The notes below the pieces were generated by a model. The model searched no databases. It was not told where the DNA came from and saw only the letters and a program-made list of their open reading frames with translations. A stretch of DNA of 64,000 bases from Ipomoea triloba (lineage: Eukaryota > Streptophyta > Magnoliopsida > Solanales > Convolvulaceae), in assembly GCF_003576645.1 (NCBI RefSeq), contig NC_044917.1:3510359-3574358 (forward strand), read 5' to 3'. This document shows, piece by piece, positions 10,351 through 21,900 of this stretch (the stretch's first letter is position 1; every line of letters begins with the position of its first letter). A program made the translations under genes and the position numbers.

Positions 10351-11629
10351 TCAACTATGGGGTACTTAAATTTATTTATCTCAGTGTGGTATTTTACGTG
10401 CTAGAGTGACAATGCTAGATTTACTCAGTACACATCCTCAAATAGTAAATGTAAGTTTTCATCATTATCTATACAAAATGTAATTATTATCTTAATTAGC
10501 GGACCAAACTAAAGTCATTGAGGGCATTGAGGAGGTATATATATAAGTGTATTGTGGGGTGGGTGGTCCCTGATGTAACCCTAAATTTCTTGTCTTAGGT
10601 AAGGAAGAAACCACACCTGTGAATTGTGAAATGGAGATTGAACCTAAAAGCCAATTCAAGCAGGCCCCACCTAGCCCAAACAAAAACATATTGCTAATCA
10701 AACTTTTGCAGTGATTGTCGTATGCGCCTATCGTACCTGTACTGCTGTTCTTTTAACCTAATCTTAATTGGGAGATTGATTGTGTTTTGAATTATTGAAT
10801 GAATTTGACGTCACCCCCTATCATCAATTCAATCACCTATTATATTATATGCCAAAATTTGTGTTAGTGAGAAAGGATTTTGTGTCTAAAGAGTATCGTT
10901 TTAATTTATTGATTGATGATACTTCAGTGAAAAAAAAAAACAATAAATATGCAACGAAATTTCATTAATTTTTTTTAAGTAAATAAACTTTTTAAAATAT
11001 ACATGTACTATAAGATGAAAATAAATGAATTAAATTCATTGGGGTGTAAATAAGATTATGTTAGTCTCTTCTAACTTAATTTATAAGAAAATGTTTCGTT
11101 ATTTTTTATGTCTTATATACTATAAACATGATTAATTTGTAATTTTAATTGACTGGTTAATAAAACTTGTGATAAGATAAAAAGAATACGAATGCATTAA
11201 TGCATTATTGAGTGTCGTGTGAGTAGATTGCGCCGTTCATTACGAAATAGCGCAGCTGGCCGGGAAATGGAATGACCAAATAACAATCAACAAGTGAACC
11301 AACCAATCAACGCCATATGGATACTTTGTTTGGGTAATGTTATCTATGATTATTATAATGACATTTTTTGTTTTTGTTTTTAATTGTGAAGAACACAATT
11401 AAAAAATGGTATTTGCAAAATCTGTATCGCAACTCTTTTTGATGGTTGGTAAGTAATTAGTTAAGCATATACTCCTTTTTAAAAAATAAAAAATAAAATA
11501 AGTTTATGTGAACTTTTAAATGTACATCTTAAGTTAAGCTTATTATGTAATCATAATTAACAAAAAACCACAATGACGTAAATCAATTTAGGTTGTTCAT
11601 AACTTACCTACAGACAACTCCCACAAAGA

Positions 11630-11755
11630 GATGTCATAATTCCAACCAAGATGGTCAGACTGTTGACTTGATAACCACAACGTTACAAGCTTCACTCTTA
11701 ATGGGAGTTACCTATTGACATTCAATCAATTTAACTGGGGTTGTCTAAGAAAATA
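11630..11755 (+). mobile_element. tRNA-like SINE fragment, family 2, copy b
   Basis: This copy carries GATGGTCAGACTGTTGACTT (A-box-like), GATAACCACAACGTTACAAG and a tail TTAACTGGGGTTGTC that corresponds to CAACTATGGGGTACTT in copy a. The two copies differ at many positions, so the insertions are old. Confidence 0.4.
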
Positions 11756-12200
11756 TTTGTAATTGCTATCTAAAGATGTGCACTAAGTCAAATAATGAAG
11801 TAAACTAATATAAACAAGTTTTAACTCATTTGAGAGACCATATACTCTTGTTATTACTAATTCAAGCCAGCATTTGTTGACTTATTTTAGCATTGAATTG
11901 TATACCATGCATATTGTATTTCTCCACTTCAAGTCTATATATGACCGAGGATGTTCTTGTATAACGTTGGAATTTCCACCACCAATTAAAAATAATAATA
12001 AATTAAAGAAAGGTAGTTCAAATCAATCAAGACCATGTATTTCCAACAATCCAACCGAAATGTCGCATAAAGACCTGGCCTTGAATTTGTTAATCCCAAT
12101 GAAGGGTTGGAAATTTACTATTAAAAATTTTACAATGTTATCTCTTGTTTTAAATAAATAAAAATAATAATAATAGCAACATTTTTGTAAATAACAGGTT

Positions 12201-12966
12201 TATTGGTAGAAAAAAAAAATTAATGGTATATAGGCATATAGCCAAAAGGTTCCACTATGCTTGTTTTGTTGGCCATTCATCATCTTGTGATGAATATTAA
12301 GTGAAGACCAAACCAACAGGATAGAAGAGAACCACAAAACCCAATGACTTTGCATTGTTCCAACATATACATCTTTCCTTGAACACACAAACATGAACCA
12401 ACAACAAAAGCTGCATTTTACTTATAACAAAACCAATTACAACACATCCGGGTACATCCCTTCTTGCTGTCAAAATTAACCTTTTTACAAGTGACAATGA
12501 AGCAAAACAAAGAATGTGCCTAAACAATAGACATCCTAGACTCCCAAAAAAAAAAAAAAAAAAACCTCGTTGCTTTCCTGAGGGCTAACCTTCCAGAAGG
12601 GAAAAGATGCAGAATGTAATATAGGAATGTCCAACTTTCACAGATATCCAAGTAATCTGAAGGTTCAGAGGGGCTAACAAATGCCCAGGAAAAACAATTC
12701 ATGTGTACCTGTTAAATGAAGTCTAACTGGCATCAATTGTTGCGGGAGGATTACGCCCTTTGAATCCTCCTCTTAAGCAATGAAAAGACGATGTCTCCGG
12801 CCAACTATTTTTTTTTTTTTTCCTTTTCCCTTGTCCGTTTGGATGACTTAATCATCATTTTACACTAAACCTGCAGTAAATGATACCATCATGCAGTTTC
12901 CTCCAAGTTGCAAAAATGGTGGGGATTGGCATTTCTTGTTTCCAGTTTGTGAAACAATACTATTCC
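12201..12966 (-). other. Probable 3' UTR of the GIP1-like gene
   Basis: AT-rich sequence directly downstream of the GIP1-like stop codon, with A- and T-homopolymers (12545-12563, 12809-12822) and no ORF of note. The transcript end is not defined. Confidence 0.4.
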
Positions 12967-15900
12967 TTAGAAGTTGTTTGGCCAGTTAAGTTGAGAATAC
13001 TGTGGTTGTTGATAGACAGTAGCTGTCGGTCCCACCATATCAACGGGACCAGCCATGGCTTGAGACTGCTGCAGGAGTGGGTGAAGAAGAGCAGGGTTAG
13101 TAACTGGAGGTACTGGATGATAAATACCGGCAATGGGTCCATGCCCAGGCTGTGTGGGTGTAAACGCCATGTGACTCTGAGGAAGACTGTAAAAAGGACT
13201 AGCCTGCAAGCTAGATACATCTCGACCAGGTGCAGTAATCCAGACACCAGACCCCTCATTCTGCAAGGATCAAACCGCCTTGATAATTAATCAGCAATAT
13301 AAAACAATTCACGTGACAATTGAAAATCAGTTTTCTTATCAGTTGGCCCTTCACAAAAATGCTCTGTGAGCAATTGATATTTAAAATTTCAATTAGAACA
13401 GATTCTACACAAACTTCAACCAACACAGTCAAAATGCTCTTTCGATCATGTAAAAGCCCCATAACGCAACATCAGCAATTAGTCGATGGCTAGTTTTGCC
13501 CAATCTTTCTTTTCATTTCTTTTTTCCAGACAATAATGGCTTGCATCAGCAAGGGATAGCAATTTGAACCCTAAAAATGTTATGTGCCACCTAATGACAT
13601 TTAAAAAATAAATGAACCTGTTTTCAGTACAAAGGGGATATCATACTGGCCATACAAACCATAGACCTATTACCGACTTGACATTTTCAAAGTTCATAAT
13701 AACAAAAACAAAATATTGATATTGCTACTAGAGATTGTGTTTGGTTGGGTGAAAATCATAGGGGCTAGTACAGTCAGGAGGAGGATTTTCCTTGCTGAGT
13801 AGTAGAGGTCTGAGGTTTCAGTCCAACATTGGACTTCCTAGCATACCAAACACCAGGATCAGTACAAAAAATACTCACACAAATGGAAGAAAATGCTCAT
13901 TCCTCTTCTCCTCTCCCTTCCCGAATGACCCTACCCTTCCATGAACTAAAGGCGGGGTAAATGACACGGCTCCGAAAGGAAAAACATACATGGTAAATAG
14001 AAAAGAAGGTATGTTCATAGAAATTCTAATGTAACTTAAACCAACCTGTTGCGCGCTGTCATAAACACTACTCTCCTTCAATTGAGATGAAGAAAGATCT
14101 TCATTAGATGTTGGATTCCCTGCTGTTGCTGCGGAAGGAGGATTATAATTAGCTGTCGATGAACCAAATGGTCCATAGCTACCAGGAAGTCCAACATGAG
14201 TTGAATTTGGCACATTAGCTCCCTGCTTATATTGTGAAAGTGAATACTTGGCAGCTGCTGCTGGAGGTGGATAAACACTGCCAGCCAGGGGTTGCTGAGG
14301 AAATGCACCATTGCTCAGAAATTGATGCATCACTGGTGGTGGAACAAAAAATGGTGAAAAATAGTGACCATAAGGAAAATAATTTGGCAGGTAGTGGGTA
14401 AGGTGCACCCCAGATGGTTGTCGGTATACTGCAAGAGGGGGTTGAGGTACAGCTATAGAACTTTGATGAAGCCCAGCAGTTTGAGTCACAAGTGATGCAG
14501 CAGCTGCTGTAGTTAAGACCAGAGGGTTGGCGCCCTGTAATCAATTTAAATATACTTAAGTCAGCATATGTATGCTAATCCATCATTGAGCAGAAAAGGT
14601 TACATAGTCAACCAATAAGCATAAACACAAGGTTGAAATTTCACATGCTCCGGCCTAGGGTTTGAACAATGTAATATTGTGCAAAAATAGGATCAGAAGT
14701 GTATTTAAAACACAAATTTGCTACTCAAAAAATGCATTTTCTTTGTGCTTCCACTGATCTAAAATCCCAGCTCTGCCAACACTGTTTTTCATGAACTGAT
14801 AAAATAAGTATTTATCCTCTTTTCAGGAAAATAACATTCTCTCTAGGAGTTGAAGACAACTTTTTTCCTTTTTACTCCATCCAGTTCTCCCCCTTTAATT
14901 TCCCAGACAAAAAAAAAAAAGAATAAAGATAAGCAAAAGTTCTGATAATTGTCAGACCTCTTGATTAGATTGCGTAGTTTGTGTGGATATATTTGCAACA
15001 TTTCCATTGTACTTGGCCTGAACACCTGCTGAATGGAAGGGTGAAATGCGGCCATCACCATCCCCACTAGACCGACAGAATTGAGGATAGTAGCTTTTTG
15101 GATCAAATGGTTGTGGAACCTAGACAGATAAGTTAATAGATTTATAGATTTGGTGCTTGTTTGGCCCGAGTAGATAAAAGGTAAAAGGATATATTTTAAA
15201 AAGAGCATATAAAAGAACATTTCAGAATATATTTCTTGTAATTATTTAGAATCAATGTGTCTAATTTTGGAATATAATATAATTTCATTAACAGGTTTGT
15301 GTCTCTCCACAAAAGAGCTTTTCAAATTAGCTTCAAATTGAGGCTTCCCACAAAAAAGGAGGCAAATAGCCTTTCTTCTACTTGAAAGAGCACTTTGTGA
15401 AAAACATTGTTTGGTCCAGCTTATTGCCTCTTGGAGTAACTTTGTGGAAAACAATGTTTGTCCTAGCAAAGAACTATTTTCAACCCCAGGTGCTCTCCAC
15501 ATGCCATTGGCAAATGTGGGGAGCCATATACAGTTCATTTCAATGAGGAACAATTTTAATAGTACAAGTCAGGAAAGCAATCAGCCAATCAGGTATTCTC
15601 TAAAGCTAAGGATTATAATCAAAAGACCAGGTCGACATTTTAAAGTAAATTTATGTAAATGGAGCCACATAAGTATATAACTGTAGAAAACTGATGTTTC
15701 AGACCAGAAAAAATGCAGAAAACTGATGTTCAGAACTGAAAGAAAAGTTTCTGATTTATATTTCTGATCTATACAAAGATTACAAGATGTTTCTACTCTC
15801 TACTCTCTATTATTTCAGATATACACACTAATATATATACACACAAGAGACATAATAAAACTACACTGCTCTAGGTAGACACTACACTGCACTGCTCAAG

Positions 15901-18900
15901 AAGTCTGCCCAAGAAGTCAAAGATGTGGACTGCCCAAGGCAGATATATTTAATATTTCAACACTCCCCCTCAAGCTGAGTTGTATATATTATACAAACCC
16001 AGCTTGGAATTGAATTCTTCAAATCTTGTCCTAGGTAGAGCCTTTGTGAATATGTCAGCAATTTGTTTCTTTGTATGAATGTAGTTGAGTTCAATGGTTC
16101 TTGAATTCATCTTCTCATAAATGAAATGCCTGTCTATTTCAACATGCTTTGTTCTATCGTGATGAACTGGGTTCTTAGCAATGCTGATGGCAGCTTGACT
16201 ATCACTGTGCATTTTGAAGGATCTAGGAACCTCAATTTTCAATTCATTCAACAACCTTTTAATCCACATCCCTTCACATATACCTAATGCCAGTGCACGA
16301 TATTCTGATTCAGCACTGCTCCGAGAGACCACTGACTGTTTTTTGCTACGCCAAGTGACCAGATTTCCCCATACATAGGTACAGTAACCACTAACTGATC
16401 GCCTATCAGTCAACTCTCCAGCCCAACTAGAATCCGTGTAGACTTCTAGGTCTCGATTGTCATGTTTTCTGAAGTGTAACCCAAGACCTGGTGTCATTTT
16501 GAGGTACCTTAGAATACGATAAACTGCTTCCAAATGCTCCTCATTGGGGTTGTGCATATGTTGACTTACAATACTAACAGGGAAAGCAATATCTGGCCTA
16601 GTATGGGAGAGATAAATTAGTTTTCCCACTAATCTTTGATAACTCCCCCTCTCCACTGGAGTTGGTTCCCCACTCCGGTTTGTCTTTAAGTTAGGATCCA
16701 TTGGAGTATCTGCTGGCTTACTCCCAAGCATTCCAGTCTCATTTAGAAGATCTAAGATATACTTCCTTTGAGATACAACAATCCCTTCTTTAGATCGAGC
16801 TACCTCCATTCCAAGAAAGTATTTGAGGGGTCCTAAGTCTTTGATCTCAAATTCTGATGCAAGAAATCTCTTGAGATTTGAAATCTCACTTGAATCATCT
16901 CCAGTTAGGATTATGTCATCCACATAGACAATAAGAATCGCTAATTTTCCTGTTGAAGAGAATTTCACAAACAAGGTATGATCAGCTTGGCACTGGGTGT
17001 ATCCAATTTTTACAATTGACTTTGCAAACCTATCAAACCATGCCCGAGGTGATTGTTTCAAGCCATAGAGAGCCTTTTTTAGTTTGCATACCAATCTTCC
17101 GCTAGAGTTCTTCTCAAAACCTGGTGGAATTTCCATATAGACTTCTTCTTCCAATTCTCCATTTAAGAATGCATTTTTTACATCCAATTGATATAAAGGC
17201 CAATCACAATTTACAGCAAGTGATAACAAAACTCTTACTGTATTGAGTTTGGCAACAGGCGCAAAGGTCTCCTGATAGTCAACACCATATGATTGAGTGA
17301 ACCCCTTAGCAACCAACCGAGCCTTGAATCTATTGATGCTCCCATTTGGATTGTACTTGATAGTGAAAATCCACTTACATCCAACTGCATGTTTTCCTTG
17401 AGGTAAGTCAACAAGAACCCATGTGCCATTTTTCTCAAGAGCATTGATTTCCTCATCGATAGCAACCTTCCATTTGGGATCTCTTAGTGCCTCATAGATG
17501 TTTGTGGGAATCTGGACAAGATCAAGAGAAGAGACAAAAGCTCGATACATAGGAGTTAATTTCCCATAGGCAACATACCTTTCTATAGGATGACTAGTGC
17601 ATGTTCTAGTACCCTTTCGATGAGCAATAGGCAAATCAATATTATCAATGGTAGTAGGTACAAACGCATTGGACATAGGGTCCTTACCTTCATGATTTTC
17701 AAGGTCAAGTGAGCTCGGATGTGTGCTTGAACAGTCCTTGCTTTGTATGTTGGCCTCTATATTTTCAAATTTTCTCCTTCTATAAACACGAAGTTCTTTG
17801 TTTCTTTCTTCAAGTGGTGCTTGAGGAGGTGAATTTGGTAGCGTGTTTTCTGAGGATGGGTGGTTGATTAGAGGTGAAGGTGGGTTGATTGTAGGGAGAG
17901 AGGATGGTGGTTGACAGACCATGTTTTCTGGAGTCGCATCTGATTGAAAAGGCAAAGGAAAACCAGATGATGGAGGTGATAAATTTGGTTGTGTTAGAGT
18001 GGTTTGATGCTGGTATGATGGGACATTAGGGAAAAAAGAGGTAGCCTGGTTGTCCTGAAGTGTTTCCCAGAGTTGGTATTCCCTCGAATTCTCCCCCTGA
18101 ATACCAGATTTGGGAAAGAATGATTGGTGTTCAAAAAAGGTGACATCCAGAGTATGATAAACTCTTTTTGTGGATGGGGAGTAACATTTGTACCCCTTTC
18201 GAGTACTAGAGTACCCAATGAAGATGCATTTGTGTGATTTGGGGTCAAGTTTTGTTCTTTTGTGATCATAGATATGGACAAACGCAGTACAACCAAAGAT
18301 TTTAAGTGGCAATTCTGAAGAAAAAACTGAGTGATGAGGGAATGCTTGTAGGAACAGAGTTCGTGGTGTTTTGAACTTTAAAACACGACTAGGCATACGG
18401 TTTATGAGATAAGTGGCAGTAAGAACAGCTTCCCCCCAAAAATGTTTAGGCACATGATTTGAAAACATGATGGATCGAGATACTTCAAGGAGGTGCCTAT
18501 TTTTTCTTTCAGCCACCCCATTTTGTTGAGGGGTGTCGACACAGGAACTAATATGGACAATTCCTTGATCTAACAAGTATGAACCAAGAATTGAGTTGAA
18601 ATATTCTTTCCCATTATCAGTTTTCAAGACTTGAACTTTTTGTTTGAACTGATTTTGAATCATGGAATGAAAAACTTTAAAGATTGATGCAGTTTCAGAT
18701 TTTTCTTTCATGAGGAATGTCCATGTGAGTCTAGTGTGGTCATCAATAAAGGATACAAACCATCTAGAACCATTAACATTTTTCACCCTTGAAGGTCCCC
18801 AAATGTCACTATGAATTAATGAAAATGGTTGAGAAGGTTTGTAAGGGTTACTTGGATAAATGCTTCGAGTATGTTTTGCGAGTTGACATACTTCGCAATG

Positions 18901-21900
18901 AAAAAGGTTGGGCTTTTTACTGGTAAATAAACTAGGAAACAATTTTTCAAGATAAATAAAATTTGGATGTCCAAGACGAAAATGCCACAACATGACTAGA
19001 CTCTCATTGGAAACAGAAACAGAAACAGAATTGAAACCAGAATTGAAAGCATAACCTGACTTGGGAACTTGTTTATTTTCATGAGTGTTTTTGAGAATAT
19101 AGAGACCACCACAAACTTCAGCACTGCCAATCACCTTCCCTGAGCCCACAACCTGAAATTCACAATGATTAGGATAGAATTTAGTCACACAATTCATGTC
19201 CCTAGTGAGTTTGCTGATGGAGAGTAGGTTGCAGTTTAGTTTAGGAACAAAGAGAACGGATGAAAGGAGAAGTTCATTAGTTAGTCTGACTGATCCTGTT
19301 CCTATCACACTGGAGAGGGATCCATCAGCAATTCTGACCGTGGTGGGATAAATACACAGTTTGAATGTATGGAAAACCTTTAGATCACCTGACATATGGT
19401 CTGATGCCCCAGAATCCACAATCCAAGGACTTGTGTTGTTGGAATTTGCAGCAAATGCATGAGAGGTGTTACCTTGATGACTTATCATACTACCATGTGC
19501 TTTGGCTGAAGGTGGAATTGGTTGTTTTGCAGCAGATAGCTGCCCAAATATCTTCTGCAGTGCCTCAAGTTGAATTTTTGAGCACGGACCGACTTCATTG
19601 GGTGATGCTTCAGATGTTGTAGCCACATTGAGGGCTTGAGGAAGGTTGGGATGATTTGTGACAGCCGAGTGAGAAGGATGTGATGAATTGGATGAATAAT
19701 CCAAAGGTAAAGAATCTGCTGGAAGGATTTCATCAAGTTTAGACATAGCTGCTGCAGATTTTTTTTTTTTTGGTGAGGGATGACAAAACAAAAAATCTGC
19801 TGTAGAGATTTGGTGAAGGATGATTATCAGAACTGGAATGGATTTAGGACTGATATTCTGGGTAGAAATGGAGATTTTCTGGGATATCAGAACTGAAATT
19901 GATTTAGGACTAATATTCTGGGCAGAAATGGAGATTTTCTGCTGCAGAAATGGAGACTTGCAGAGCAGAAAATGAGGTTTTCAGAGCAGAAAATGGAGAT
20001 TTTTCAAGACTTTCAGGTTTCAGAACTTGAGCTCTGATACCATGTAGAAAACTGATGTTTCAGACCAGAAAAAATGCAGAAAACTGATGTTCAGAACTGA
20101 AAGAAAAGTTTCTGATTTATATTTCTGATCTATACAAAGATTACAAGATGTTTCTACTCTCTACTCTCTATTATTTCAGATATACACACTAATATATATA
20201 CACACAAGAGACATAATAAAACTACACTGCTCTAGGTAGACACTACACTGCACTGCTCAAGAAGTCTGCCCAAGAAGTCAAAGATGTGGACTGCCCAAGG
20301 CAGATATATTTAATATTTCAACAATAACCAGAGAACATATCGTGAAGACCAGAGAAAGGAGACTTACAACAACATTTGGAAGCTGTGGAATGTCACAAGC
20401 CTGAGATTCAGAGTTTTCAAGAGGTCCAAGCTGACTGCCTAGTATTGGTGGCATGATGCCACTGTGGTTAGGGGATGTCTGTACAATGGAATATTGATGA
20501 TCACCATGCACATTCTCTTGTTTTGATTCGTTGGATTCTACAATAGAGGAAGAAAGCTCATCCCCCTTGGCCTTGGATAATAGATTCTCCTGCCCCTCTG
20601 AAGATGATGATGGTGGAGGATCAGGATAATCTGCCATATCTGCTATTGCCAATGCACTTCCATCACTGCAAACAATCATGAAATCCACTCATTGAAAAAT
20701 GCTAGGAAAGATGAGAATATAGCTGGATGTTAAAAAGAAAATATATGATAATGAGGATAAAGAATTTCAAGCTCACATAAGCTGAGCTTGTTCCCTTTGC
20801 TTCCTGAGCCCAAGTAGACAAAGATATTACAAGATATAAATAAATAAAAATCTTTAATTCTTTATCACACTTCCACAGTTCCAATCAAGATCTTGTTTGG
20901 CGTTGGAAACCAAGAGAAGAATAAGGAGCAATTTCCAATTGACTTTCCATACCCTTTCTAACTTCCACTAGCCATTAAAAAATAAATAAAGTGGTAGAAG
21001 TAAAATATACTGAGTAGTTCACATCGATCAGTATCTCCACTTCTAATTTTAGGATACCAATCTCTTTTTGTCCCACTGGTGTTCTGGATACAAATATAAG
21101 TGATGCAGAGTATTTATAAACAAGAATTTGAAAATCATAGGAATTGTATTTTACTAAGGTGCAGAGAGAGAGACCTTGGAAGTTGTTCCTTTGCAGTTTC
21201 TTCAATAGCATCAGAAGTTTCAGAAAGAGATGGATTCTTATCATTCTTGGTTCCACTGTTTGAGGTTGTGTTTAAGCCATGTATAGCATCAAAGCTTCCA
21301 AAACAAAATCCAAGTTTTTCAGCTTCAGGTACATGAAGGTGATTTGGGATGATAACATGTTGAACATCCAAAATGTGAGACTCCTCAAACTTCTTTTGAA
21401 GGTCAAAACCAGCTTCTTCTGCACCCAGAGCAACAGGTATAGGCTGAACTTCAGCATTGGGTTCAACTGAAACTGTAGGCACTTCAGATGAAACAGCTGT
21501 AACATACACCAGATCAGGATTTGCACTCGTAGCTTTTGGTTTCCACTCTTTAACAGTGCCAGCTATTACAAAACACACAAAAACCAAGCTAATACATTAA
21601 GTGCTTAACTATATTCACATGAGACAAATAAATAATACTCCGTATTAATTAATACTTACTGTACCGCATAGTGTAACTCCTAACTTATACTCCATATTCA
21701 TTCATTTTCATATGACATATTGTAGATTAATAAGTACGGAGTAGCAAGGGTAGCAAACTTTCTATTTTGGATTTTAAGTCATTTAACAGTCTTCATAATA
21801 ATATTTCAAAAAAACAGTCTTCATAATAAAGCAACAACACTTGAGAAGGGACACTGCCACACTGGACATCTTAAATTAAAACCTCACCCCAGATAAGCAA

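Larger units (their letters stand above)
9799..12200. other. Intergenic DNA with SINE-like fragments
   Basis: No gene supported over 2.4 kb. Related tRNA-like fragments at about 10245-10350 and 11630-11755 are listed separately. The remainder is AT-rich with short spurious frames. Confidence 0.5.
15682..20323 (-). mobile_element. Ty1/copia LTR retrotransposon, gag-deleted, very recent insertion
   Basis: The 4642-bp element is complete at its ends. It has two 281-bp LTRs starting TG and ending CA that I read as identical, and flanking 5-bp duplications ATAAC. On the minus strand the primer binding site TGGTATCAGAGC follows the 5' LTR directly and would pair with initiator tRNA-Met. A polypurine tract CAGCTTGAGGGGGAG precedes the 3' LTR. 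One long ORF encodes protease, integrase, reverse transcriptase and RNase H in copia order. Only about 300 bp lie between the LTR and the ORF start, and neither a capsid region nor a CCHC zinc knuckle is present. The element sits in intron 8 of the GIP1-like gene, in the same orientation as that gene. Confidence 0.97.

Noticed and set aside
13735..13858. SINE in GIP1 intron 10
   Set aside because: Internal promoter boxes are poor, while the inverted GTTTGGT/ACCAAAC ends fit a Tourist-type MITE better.
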